DNA of 39,906 nucleotides, from NCBI GenBank assembly GCA_026421165.1, contig JAPKCQ010000002.1:1-39906 (forward strand), in the 5' to 3' direction. The position numbers were made by a program, and so were the translations under genes. Below, piece after piece: positions 1-7,939 of this stretch. The notes beneath the pieces were generated by a model. The model searched no databases. It had not been told where the DNA came from and worked only from the letters and a program-made list of their open reading frames with translations. Position 1 is the first letter of the stretch. Each line of letters opens with the position of its first letter. Origin of the DNA: Lewinella sp. GTDB lineage: Bacteria > Bacteroidota > Bacteroidia > Chitinophagales > Saprospiraceae.

Positions 1-187
1 ATGGCAGCATGTTCGCCTTCAGCGTGGTCACCGTCGTGGCCGGCGGCATCCATGGTAGCATGTTCGCCTTCAGCGTGGTCACCGTCGTGGCCGGCGGCAT
101 CCATGGTAGCATGTTCGCCTTCAGCGTGGTCGCCGTCGTAACCGGCAGCACCCATAGTAGCATATTCGCCCTCAGCGTGATCGTCAC
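1..187 (-). repeat. 51-bp tandem repeat encoding the His/Asp/Glu-rich ActF tail
   Basis: Units begin at 1, 52, 103 and 154 (the last partial and diverged) and continue off the left edge. Units 1 and 2 differ at a single base; unit 3 has several changes and unit 4 more, so the array has grown recently at its left (C-terminal) side. The period is a multiple of three, so copy number can vary without breaking the actF frame. Each unit encodes HAEGEHATMDAAGHDGD. Confidence 0.95.
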
Positions 188-1256
188 CGCCTTCATGGCT
201 CATGTGCGTAAGCGTTTCCCGGGCAGCGGGCTTGATCATGTTGAAGAAATCAAACCAGTGGCCGAAAAACACAATTGCAGAAGCGAAGAACAGGGTACCA
301 AACTTTCGTTTGGTGTCGTTACGCATCAAGATGAAGAAAGGTGCGATGAAGTTCAACAATATGTTACCCCAGAAGAGTACCGGATAATTATCCATTCGTG
401 TTCGGAAGTAGATCGTTTCCTCACCAATGTTTCCGTACCAGATCAACATGAACTGGCTGAACCATACGTAGGTCCAGAAAATAGAAATGGCGAAAAGGTA
501 CTTACCAAGATCGTGGAAATGCTCCTCGTTGATACCAGGAAAGTAGCCGCGGCTCTTTAAGTAGATCAGAATCATGATGGTCAGCGCCGTCATCGCTACA
601 AAGCTCGAAGCCGAAGCGTACCAAGCAAACATCGTTGAGTACCAGTGTGCATCAAGCGACATAACCCACTGCCAGATACAGGCAGCGGTCGTGAAACCCA
701 GGATGATCAGGAAAGGAGCAGCGTACTTCTTGATCCGAGCGTGGTGGGTATAAGCCGTTGTACCGTTCTTGTCTTCATCGATGCTAATGGAGCGGATGCG
801 GCTGATAAAGAAGTACCAAAGGCCCATGAAGCCAATGGTGGCTCCGGTGTACCAAGTAGGATTAAGGAAAGCCGATTTATGCTGAAGAATAGCGTCGGTA
901 GCAACCGCGTCCGCATCATTCCAGTGGTACATGTGGTGTGCTCCGGTCCAAAGGCCCACAATAATTATGCCCATAAGGAACAGGCCGGGAAGAAGGAACA
1001 TGCCAAAACTTTCCCAAACGCGCTTGAACTGGACGAACCAGCCGGCGTAAGCCGTCGTAAAGGCCGCGTAGGCAAAGCACGCCATAAAGGAAATACCGAT
1101 GAAGAATACGGAGTTGTGCAGGAGGTTGGTCCAGAAGCGCATGTGATGTCCTTCACCTCCATCTACAAAGTAGCTGGCGATCAGCAGCAGCAGTCCGAAG
1201 ACTGCGGTACCACCGGTGACTGTTTTCGCTCTGGACGAGAATACAAAGTTCTCCAT
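1..1256 (-). CDS. actF: Alternative complex III membrane subunit ActF (3' end cut by window edge)
   Basis: The start is the ATG at 1256, beginning MENFVFSSRAK, and the frame stays open for 418 codons to the left edge, so the stop is not seen. The protein is a polytopic membrane protein with about ten hydrophobic segments (for example LLLLIASYFV, FLLPGLFLMGIIIVGLW, FAISIFWTYVWFSQFMLIW). This matches ActF, the smaller NrfD-like quinol-binding membrane subunit of alternative complex III, the bc1-replacing quinol:cytochrome c/oxidase oxidoreductase. It is the last visible gene of the act operon, 57 bp after actE. After the last membrane segment (SAIVFFGHWFDFF) the tail is His/Asp/Glu-rich and contains a 17-residue tandem repeat, HAEGEHATMDAAGHDGD, which is not needed for the family assignment. 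Family assignment is strong from order and topology; the tail's role is unknown. Confidence 0.93.
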   Translation of the reverse strand, partial: MENFVFSSRAKTVTGGTAVFGLLLLIASYFVDGGEGHHMRFWTNLLHNSVFFIGISFMACFAYAAFTTAYAGWFVQFKRVWESFGMFLLPGLFLMGIIIVGLWTGAHHMYHWNDADAVATDAILQHKSAFLNPTWYTGATIGFMGLWYFFISRIRSISIDEDKNGTTAYTHHARIKKYAAPFLIILGFTTAACIWQWVMSLDAHWYSTMFAWYASASSFVAMTALTIMILIYLKSRGYFPGINEEHFHDLGKYLFAISIFWTYVWFSQFMLIWYGNIGEETIYFRTRMDNYPVLFWGNILLNFIAPFFILMRNDTKRKFGTLFFASAIVFFGHWFDFFNMIKPAARETLTHMSHEGGDDHAEGEYATMGAAGYDGDHAEGEHATMDAAGHDGDHAEGEHATMDAAGHDGDHAEGEHAA

Positions 1257-1313
1257 CTGTTATTATTGTTTCGGGCCCGAAGACCTAAGTTTCTTAGTTG
1301 AAAGGTCTGGTTC

Positions 1314-2219
1314 TTACTTTTTGCTTTGAACAGCATCATTGTGCTCGCCTGCGCTATGATCTCCAGCTTCCATATGGTGCTCATCACCATGGGCGGCACT
1401 ACCAACCATCGCATTAAACTCCTTACCCGGAGTACCAAAGGAAGTGTTCAGGGTATTAGCCATTGGCGAGTACTCAGAACCACTTTCCGTGGATTGCAAC
1501 TCTCGGATATAATGGATTACCTGCCAGCGTTCTTCGTAGCTGATCTTGTCCTTGTATGCACCCATCGCGTTATAGCCATAGTAGATCGCGTTGTAGTAAC
1601 GGCCGTTAGAGGCCTTCAGCAGATCACCTTTAATGAAGTTGGCCGGTGCAAGTGGGTACTTTGCGTTGGGGTTCTTCTCTTCATCGTAGATGTAACCAAG
1701 GCCATTGCCCTTCTCGCCGTGACAGATGCCACAGAAGATGTTGTAAAGGTTTTTACCGCGTGCCAAACCGTCTTCCGTGATCGGGAAGGGATTGTCCACC
1801 AACTCGGCAATTGCCTGCAGGCGTCCTTCAGGCGTGTCTGCGTAGTAGTAAGGCACGTGACCGTTAGTAGGAACGCTAATGGCGTTCATATGATTGGCAT
1901 CCACCATGCTTCCGCGCATCATTTCAGCGTCGTCAAGGCTCTGCGGAACTTGCTTACCAGCTAGGTAGCCACCGGCGTAGCCGCGGGGTACAGTTCCAGC
2001 AGGAACCGTACGCGGATACACCAACTTAGCCAGCTCCACCGTAGACTCCTTATCCCAGGTATTATAATAGTAGTAGTTGTAGGTATTCGACTCCATGGCC
2101 AGCGAGTGAGCCATATCCGGCATGTACTCACTACCGGTGAAATTTTCATCCGGGTAAGAACAAGCGGTCAGGACGACGGCTAGCGTGAGGGACAATACCA
2201 GTACGCGCAAATCTTTCAT
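1314..2219 (-). CDS. actE: Alternative complex III monoheme cytochrome c lipoprotein ActE
   Basis: A 301-residue protein with a lipoprotein signal ending in LTAC (lipidated Cys20), so it should be anchored on the periplasmic face. It carries one class I heme-c site, C163-G-I-C-H167, with a likely axial Met219 in GYNAMGAY. Family knowledge: ActE is the peripheral monoheme subunit that takes electrons from the ActA heme wire or passes them on. The last 40 residues are His/Glu-rich (HGDEHHMEAGDHSAGEH), echoing the tail of ActF. It lies between actD and actF. A gap of 151 bp separates it from actD and holds an inverted repeat of GC-rich boxes. An ATG start directly before the signal peptide is clear. 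Confidence 0.94.
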   Translation of the reverse strand: MKDLRVLVLSLTLAVVLTACSYPDENFTGSEYMPDMAHSLAMESNTYNYYYYNTWDKESTVELAKLVYPRTVPAGTVPRGYAGGYLAGKQVPQSLDDAEMMRGSMVDANHMNAISVPTNGHVPYYYADTPEGRLQAIAELVDNPFPITEDGLARGKNLYNIFCGICHGEKGNGLGYIYDEEKNPNAKYPLAPANFIKGDLLKASNGRYYNAIYYGYNAMGAYKDKISYEERWQVIHYIRELQSTESGSEYSPMANTLNTSFGTPGKEFNAMVGSAAHGDEHHMEAGDHSAGEHNDAVQSKK

Positions 2220-2271
2220 GCTATATACTTCGATGGAGAAAATACTTCTCCGTGTTTATTTAAGTTTCGTG

Positions 2272-2357
2272 GGCGCGGTCGCGGGATGCAATGAACGGTT
2301 AAAGAACGGAGATTCGAACGATTTCCCTATCCCTTATTTTGCACCTGCGCTCGCGCC
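2272..2357. repeat. Facing pair of GC-rich boxes in the actD-actE gap
   Basis: GGCGCGGTCGCGGGATGCAA at 2272-2291 faces TTGCACCTGCGCTCGCGCC at 2339-2357, an imperfect inverted repeat with a 47-nt loop. The outer flanks also match in inverted form (a T-rich run before the left box, AAAAAA after the right box). This is the shortest facing pair of the dispersed box family in this window. It lies inside the act operon, so it is transcribed and could fold in the mRNA. Confidence 0.75.
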
Positions 2358-2370
2358 AAAAAATTGTCCC

Positions 2371-2916
2371 TTAAACCGGAACGACTTTGCTATGAATGCT
2401 CTCAGCTCCAGTTTTAGTGAAGTAACCTTTAAGCTTCTCAACGGCATCGCTACCAAGATCGGTAGCATCAAATGCGATGCAAAATTTATCGTCCGTGATT
2501 CGGTCGTGTAGACGGCGGGGTTCCGCGCCCGGACCGAGGCCACAGATGATGTAGAACACCAGTACCATACCAACTGCGGCAAAGAGTACCGTCAGCTCGA
2601 AAGTAATCGGGATGAAGGCGGGAACAGACCAGTACGGCTTACCGCCAAAGATAATTGGCCAGTCACGCGTAAAAACCCACGTCATGAACCCAAACCCAAA
2701 CAGACAACCGATAGTGCCGAAGATGAAGCCAGCAATGTGCAAACGGCTTTCTTCCAGGCCGAGCAGCGGATCAAGTCCGTGCACGGGAAAGGGCGTGTAC
2801 ACATCGTCGATGTCGAGGTAATCAGCGTTGGCCACCTTTACCGCATCGAGCAGTTTCACTTCGTCGTCGTAGAGTCCAAAAAGGATGTTGCGCTCTGTTG
2901 ACATTAATTCTGCCAT
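2371..2916 (-). CDS. actD: Alternative complex III subunit ActD (DUF3341)
   Basis: A 181-residue protein whose N-terminal half reads LFGLYDDEVKLLDAV, typical of the DUF3341 family. Two transmembrane segments follow at about residues 62-84 (FIFGTIGCLFGFGFMTWVF) and 100-123 (FIPITFELTVLFAAVGMVLVF), then a short soluble C-terminal domain. Family knowledge: ActD is a cofactor-free membrane subunit of alternative complex III that packs against the NrfD-like subunits. It lies between actC (90 bp upstream) and actE in the conserved order. The ATG at 2916 gives MAELMSTERN; a second in-frame ATG four codons later is possible. Confidence 0.93.
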   Translation of the reverse strand: MAELMSTERNILFGLYDDEVKLLDAVKVANADYLDIDDVYTPFPVHGLDPLLGLEESRLHIAGFIFGTIGCLFGFGFMTWVFTRDWPIIFGGKPYWSVPAFIPITFELTVLFAAVGMVLVFYIICGLGPGAEPRRLHDRITDDKFCIAFDATDLGSDAVEKLKGYFTKTGAESIHSKVVPV

Positions 2917-2961
2917 GATTATTAATTAGTGACGGGCAGTACCCGCTTTTTCTTATTGTTG

Positions 2962-2981
2962 AAACAGGGCGTACCCTGTTT
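2962..2981. other. Hairpin in the actC-actD gap
   Basis: AAACAGGG-cgta-CCCTGTTT forms a perfect 8-bp stem with a 4-nt loop inside the operon. It has no long U-run in the transcribed (minus) direction, so full termination is unlikely; partial termination or mRNA stabilisation is possible. Confidence 0.6.
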
Positions 2982-3006
2982 TACGAACCGAGTGGTTTTA
3001 CACCTC

Positions 3007-4449
3007 TTACTTATTTTCTTCTTTGTCATCGTTTACACCTTCCGTTATGGGCTCACTACGACCGTCTTGGTGGCTGTGCGCCTTATCACCGATGTACTGA
3101 TCACCAGCCGTTTTCAAGATAGACTTAATCTCCGCAATTGCAACTACAGGAGCGATGCGCGTGAAGATTAGGAATAAAGTAAAGAACAAGCCGATCGATC
3201 CGACGAAGATTCCAATCTCCACCCAGCTGGGAACGTAGTAGGACCAGCTAGAAGGAAGGTAATCACGCGCCAAAGTGGTAGCAATAATTACGAAGCGCTC
3301 GAACCACATACCAATGTTAATGAAGATCGACATGAAGAAAGTCCAGAACAAGCTCCGGCGAATTTTCTTGCTCCAAAAAATCTGAGGCGAGAGTACGTTA
3401 CACAACATCATACCAATGTAGGACCAGTAGTAAGGACCAAGAACACGGTTGAGGAAGGCAAACTGTTCGTAGATATAACCAGAATACCAGGCAATAAAGA
3501 GCTCCGTTAAGTAAGCCACACCAACGATGGAGCCAGTGAGGAGAATTACCTTATTCATCGATTCTACGTGCTCCACTGTGATGTAGTCTTCCAAGTGCAA
3601 CACCTTACGGGCAATAAGCATCAGGGTAAGTACCATCGCGAAGCCTGAGAAGATCGCACCCGCCACGAAGTAGGGAGGGAAGATCGTCGTGTGCCAACCA
3701 GGGATTACGGAAGTTGCAAAGTCAAAGGATACAATTGTGTGTACCGAAAGTACCAATGGTGTTGCTAAACCCGCAAGAATAAGAGAGAGACTCTCCCACC
3801 GCTGCCAGTGCTTAGCGGAACCGTTCCAACCAAAAGCAACGAAGCTATAAATTTTCTTACGCACGCCTTTTGCCCGGTCACGAACGGTGGCAAAGTCAGG
3901 AACCAAGCCAGCGTACCAGAACAACAGCGATACGGTGAAGTAAGTAGAGATCGCAAATACATCCCAAAGGAGCGGCGAGTTAAAGTTAACCCACAGCGGG
4001 CCCCGTGTATTGGGGTAAGGGAAAATAAAGATCGCCAACCAGATCCGGCCCATGTGAATCAGCGGGAACTGGCCCGCACAGACTACAGCGAAAATCGTCA
4101 TGGCCTCAGCCGCGCGGTTTACACCCGTCCGCCATTTCTGCCGAAAAAGCAAAAGAATGGCCGAAATCAGCGTGCCGGCGTGACCGATACCTACCCACCA
4201 AACAAAGTTGGTGATATCCCAGCCCCAGTTGACCGTTCGGTTAAGGTTCCAAGAACCAATACCGATCCAGACCGTCCAGGCAACACAGAAGGCAAATACG
4301 CCGAGGCACATCACCGACAGCATGAAGGTGATGACCCAGCTAAGCGAGGGCGCCGTTTCCGTCGGGCGGCAAATGTCTTCCGTGATCTGGTGGTAGGTTT
4401 TACTACCCGTGATCAACGGCTTACGAACGGGGGCTACATGTCCACTCAT
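3007..4449 (-). CDS. actC: Alternative complex III quinol-binding membrane subunit ActC (NrfD family)
   Basis: A 480-residue polytopic protein of the NrfD/PsrC family with about ten hydrophobic segments, starting MSGHVAPVRKPLITG. Recognisable family stretches include FVWWVGIGHAGTLISAILLL and AAEAMTIFAVVCAGQFPLIHMGR, and the tail is charged and soluble (SHQDGRSEPITEG). Family knowledge: ActC and ActF are paralogous; ActC is the main candidate for quinol oxidation and for coupling to proton movement, lying under the iron-sulfur subunit ActB. It is preceded by actB with a 143-bp gap. Length and order are as expected. Confidence 0.95.
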   Translation of the reverse strand: MSGHVAPVRKPLITGSKTYHQITEDICRPTETAPSLSWVITFMLSVMCLGVFAFCVAWTVWIGIGSWNLNRTVNWGWDITNFVWWVGIGHAGTLISAILLLFRQKWRTGVNRAAEAMTIFAVVCAGQFPLIHMGRIWLAIFIFPYPNTRGPLWVNFNSPLLWDVFAISTYFTVSLLFWYAGLVPDFATVRDRAKGVRKKIYSFVAFGWNGSAKHWQRWESLSLILAGLATPLVLSVHTIVSFDFATSVIPGWHTTIFPPYFVAGAIFSGFAMVLTLMLIARKVLHLEDYITVEHVESMNKVILLTGSIVGVAYLTELFIAWYSGYIYEQFAFLNRVLGPYYWSYIGMMLCNVLSPQIFWSKKIRRSLFWTFFMSIFINIGMWFERFVIIATTLARDYLPSSWSYYVPSWVEIGIFVGSIGLFFTLFLIFTRIAPVVAIAEIKSILKTAGDQYIGDKAHSHQDGRSEPITEGVNDDKEENK

Positions 4450-4459
4450 AGTTAAATTG

Positions 4460-4492
4460 GTATGCGATATGCGATATGGGATATTTGGTGCG
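4460..4492. repeat. Short GATATGCG-type repeats in the actB-actC gap
   Basis: The gap reads tatgcgatatgcgatatggg followed by atatttgg, a run of 7-mers of the form GATATGC/GATATGG. The same word is the core of the larger tandem array at 36896-37080. The rest of the 4450-4592 gap shows no gene. Confidence 0.7.
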
Positions 4493-4592
4493 CGCTTTTC
4501 ACGCCAATCATCTACCCTATTTCGATTACCATTTATTGTTTACGCCTAAGCGGTATTCTTTAATTAATTCGTTGACAAAACTTGCTACTTCC

Positions 4593-7500
4593 TTAAGCTT
4601 CAAGTTCTTCAAGCGGGTTGTGTACGCGGGCAGCATAGAAAACACCAGGTTGGGTGTTCACCTCCTCCAGCGTGAGGTAGTTCAACGGGTTGGTCAACTT
4701 TCCGGAGACGTCACCCTGCTTGTTGTTACGGTCACCGAAAGTGATGGCTCCGGTTGGACAGGCAGTTTGGCAGGCAGTACGAACGTCGGAGTCGCGCAGC
4801 GCACGCTTCTCTATTTTCGCAGCAAGCTTACCCTCCTGAAGGCGCTGAGTACAGAAAGAACACTTCTCGATTACGCCGCGGCTGCGGACGGTCACGTCGG
4901 GGTTCAGTACCATCCGCGTCAGGTTATCAGCACCAAAGGCCATTTCCTCATCCTGAACGCTTGGTTCGTTGGAAGAGAACATGTCACCAGTGGTGTAGTC
5001 GAGCCAGTTGAAACGACGCACTTTGTACGGACAGTTGTTAGCGCAGTAACGAGTACCGATACAGCGGTTATATACCATCTGGTTGAGGCCTTCATCACTA
5101 TGCTGGCTGGCGTTTACCGGACAAACGTTCTCACAAGGAGCGTTGTCGCAGTGCTGGCACATCATCGGCTGATAAACAGCGCGCGGGTTCTCAATATCAC
5201 CGTAGAAGTAACGGTCAATACGAAGCCACTTCATTTCGTGGTGGCGAAATACCTCGTACTTACCTACGATCGGGACATTGTTTTCAGCTACACAAGCAAC
5301 TTCACAGGCCGCACAACCAATACAGGCGGTAAGGTCTACGTGCATCGCCCACCAGTGACCCTGGCTGTAGACATCCTCTACGTACTCATCGTAAGGGTAG
5401 AGCGTTTGGTCGTTGAGGTGCTGAGCAGAACTGCGCTTCTCAGAGATGTGCTCTTTGAGATCACCGAGCTCGGCAAAAGTGCCCTGGTAAATGATAGAGC
5501 GATCAACAAGACCACCCTGCATACCTGAGCCAATCTCCATTATCGTCTTTTCATCGACGTTATAAGGCTTGACGTACTGCTTGTCTTCTTCAGTAGGTTC
5601 TTCGTAGGAGATTTCTCCGGAACGGCGGTCGTACCAGGCCATCTTGCCAGATTCGTCCTTCGTCGTCAGGCCCATCGTATGGTGGTACTGAACACAAGCG
5701 AATTCCTTCTCTTCATCAGTAGCACCGGAAACGGCAGCCTGATCAGCGAAGTACTGCACGTATCCGTCTTTGATCGGCAGCCATGGGTAAACGTTGACAC
5801 CAACATCGTGACCGATAGCACGACCGGAAACACCGGTCACCGTACGGCCGTAGCCAAGAGCAAGACCGAAAGTCTCGGGCAACTGACCGAACTGGCGTAC
5901 TGCCGTAACGTTCAGAGGTAAGCCATTCACCGTAACGGTTACGATGTCGGCTTTACCTTTATATTCTTCGTTGTTGAGATCTTGGTAAGCGGTGTAGCTG
6001 TTGCCACCTTCCCACTTTACGGGAACAGTGAGGTAGTTACCCCAGACTGTCCGTGTAACGGGGTCGGGTACTTCCTGCAGCCATGGATTACTGGCGTAGA
6101 CGCCGTTACCAATGTTAACGGTCTCAAAGAAGCTTATTTCCTGGCCGGAGCCCGAAGTGCCTGCCTGACCAGAAACCGAACCACTGTAAACAACCGCAGC
6201 ATTGGCAGGGAGGGTTACTACACCGTCCTGCAATGAGCTGTCCCAGAAAGAACGGAAAGAAGTGAAACCGGACTGAGCGCCAAAAGCAGTTGCTTCCCAG
6301 GTATCAGACACGAACTGCATGTATGGCTGTTCAGCGTCTGCCTTGAGTTTAGCTGATTGACCCCAAGTAAGAAGGCTCTGACCTTCTTGGCGCGTACCAT
6401 GGCGACCTACACTAGCAAAAATCGGAGTGATTGTAGGCTGCATAAGGCTCAACTCGCCTTCAATTGCTTCCACATCGCCCCAGCTTTCGAGGTAGTGATG
6501 GTTCGGCGCTACGTAAGCGCACAGCAGCGAGGTCTCGTTTGGCGCACCGCCCATGGAGATGGACACCTTGGCTTTGCTCATGCTTTCAGCAATCTGACCT
6601 GCCCAGGGGTTATCCCAGCATGGGTTGGATCCGTCAAGCACGATTACCGCGTCTACGCTACCAGCCGTAAGGTCGTTAGCAAATTTAGCGATGGCCTTAT
6701 CAGAACCTTTACGCTGCATACTCCACCGGTCAGTAGCGATGGTGCTTCCGTAAGCGCCGATGGCGTTGTTGATGGCGTTAACCATCTGCTGCTCGACGAG
6801 ATTATTGCTACCGCTGACGACAAGTCCGCGGCCACGATTGCTCTTCAGTGCCGTAGCGACTGCTTCAATTTTTGCTTTGGTTTCAGCCGGCAGGGTGGCG
6901 TTTCCACCACCAACGATCGCGCCGTAGAGGGCCGCAATAGCCTGGCCCTGCTCGGAAGGCTTCACCAGAATACGGTTATCCGCATTAGAACCGGTAAGGC
7001 TCATCGCGGATTCAATCTGCACATGGCGGCTCATTTTCTTAGCACTCGTTTTACGCATCTTGACGTAATCACGGGCAAACTGTACCGGGCTGACCCAGGT
7101 ACCAAGGAAGTCGCAACCGATGGCTACGATAATTTCGGCCTTATCAAAGTGGTAGCTTGGTATGGCGCGCTTGCCAAAGTCTGCTTCGTTGGCGTCGAGA
7201 AGAGCGGCGCTGGAGACAGGATCATACTGAACAAGCGTCGTATTAGCGAACCGACCTTTGAATTCTTCGACAGCGGCGAGAAGCGATGGGCTCATCACCG
7301 TGTGAGAAACGATGCTGACGCGTGAACTGGCGGGCATCTTGCCGGCGATCTCTGCGTCAATTACGTCCCAGCCATCATTATCAACGTGGTTCCTTTTAGA
7401 AACGGCTTTGCCCTCAATAACGCGGTAAGGACCATCAAAACGGCTGGTATCATACAGACCGAGTACAGAGGCCTGAACACGAGCACTGGTACCGCCACCG

Positions 7501-7865
7501 GTGATCGGGCTCATGCTATTGCCCTCAATCTTGATGGGGCGGCCCTCCCGGGTCTTAACGAGTACGGGGACGTAGTCGCCACCCTGAACAAAAGTAGAAG
7601 CGTAGTAGGCCGCAACACCGGGAACAATACTGTCCGGCTTAGTAACGTAAGGGATGGCCTTACGCACTGGTATGTCACAGGAGGCGATGGTGGCGGCAGT
7701 CATGCCGAATCCAAGGTACTTGAGGAAGTCGCGACGGCTTGATTCAAGACGTGGGCTTTCTTCGGCCTCGGGCGCACCGATTTCGTTGTCTGTTGCTTTG
7801 ATATACTCCGGGCTAGACTCGAGTTGATCGGTACCTAACCAGACTTTTTTGTTATTCTTGCTCAT
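4593..7865 (-). CDS. actB: Alternative complex III iron-sulfur / molybdopterin-oxidoreductase-like subunit ActB
   Basis: A 1090-residue periplasmic subunit. A twin-arginine signal (S-R44-R45-D-F-L-K) is followed by a hydrophobic stretch ending IASC (Cys63), so Tat export with possible lipidation. Residues about 65-800 resemble the molybdopterin oxidoreductase fold; in ActB of known complexes this part binds no molybdenum cofactor. The C-terminal ferredoxin part carries four Cys groups: C848/851/854/858, C903/906/911/915, C935/941/945 and C1002/1005/1032/1036. The third group reads CIGTRYC, with Thr where the second Cys of a 4Fe-4S motif would be, which fits the family's one 3Fe-4S and three 4Fe-4S clusters. 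It starts 74 bp after actA ends. Confidence 0.95.
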   Translation of the reverse strand: MSKNNKKVWLGTDQLESSPEYIKATDNEIGAPEAEESPRLESSRRDFLKYLGFGMTAATIASCDIPVRKAIPYVTKPDSIVPGVAAYYASTFVQGGDYVPVLVKTREGRPIKIEGNSMSPITGGGTSARVQASVLGLYDTSRFDGPYRVIEGKAVSKRNHVDNDGWDVIDAEIAGKMPASSRVSIVSHTVMSPSLLAAVEEFKGRFANTTLVQYDPVSSAALLDANEADFGKRAIPSYHFDKAEIIVAIGCDFLGTWVSPVQFARDYVKMRKTSAKKMSRHVQIESAMSLTGSNADNRILVKPSEQGQAIAALYGAIVGGGNATLPAETKAKIEAVATALKSNRGRGLVVSGSNNLVEQQMVNAINNAIGAYGSTIATDRWSMQRKGSDKAIAKFANDLTAGSVDAVIVLDGSNPCWDNPWAGQIAESMSKAKVSISMGGAPNETSLLCAYVAPNHHYLESWGDVEAIEGELSLMQPTITPIFASVGRHGTRQEGQSLLTWGQSAKLKADAEQPYMQFVSDTWEATAFGAQSGFTSFRSFWDSSLQDGVVTLPANAAVVYSGSVSGQAGTSGSGQEISFFETVNIGNGVYASNPWLQEVPDPVTRTVWGNYLTVPVKWEGGNSYTAYQDLNNEEYKGKADIVTVTVNGLPLNVTAVRQFGQLPETFGLALGYGRTVTGVSGRAIGHDVGVNVYPWLPIKDGYVQYFADQAAVSGATDEEKEFACVQYHHTMGLTTKDESGKMAWYDRRSGEISYEEPTEEDKQYVKPYNVDEKTIMEIGSGMQGGLVDRSIIYQGTFAELGDLKEHISEKRSSAQHLNDQTLYPYDEYVEDVYSQGHWWAMHVDLTACIGCAACEVACVAENNVPIVGKYEVFRHHEMKWLRIDRYFYGDIENPRAVYQPMMCQHCDNAPCENVCPVNASQHSDEGLNQMVYNRCIGTRYCANNCPYKVRRFNWLDYTTGDMFSSNEPSVQDEEMAFGADNLTRMVLNPDVTVRSRGVIEKCSFCTQRLQEGKLAAKIEKRALRDSDVRTACQTACPTGAITFGDRNNKQGDVSGKLTNPLNYLTLEEVNTQPGVFYAARVHNPLEELEA

Positions 7866-7939
7866 TCCCTGGGAAAGTTATATTCTTGATGGAGTAGCTC
7901 GCGGCGCGGTGCCTTAGAGCTAAAGGACTAAAAGACTAA

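Noticed and set aside
645-1301. Long plus-strand open frames opposite actF, actB and the DUF5916 gene
   Set aside because: They are antisense shadows of well-supported genes with no domain signatures of their own.
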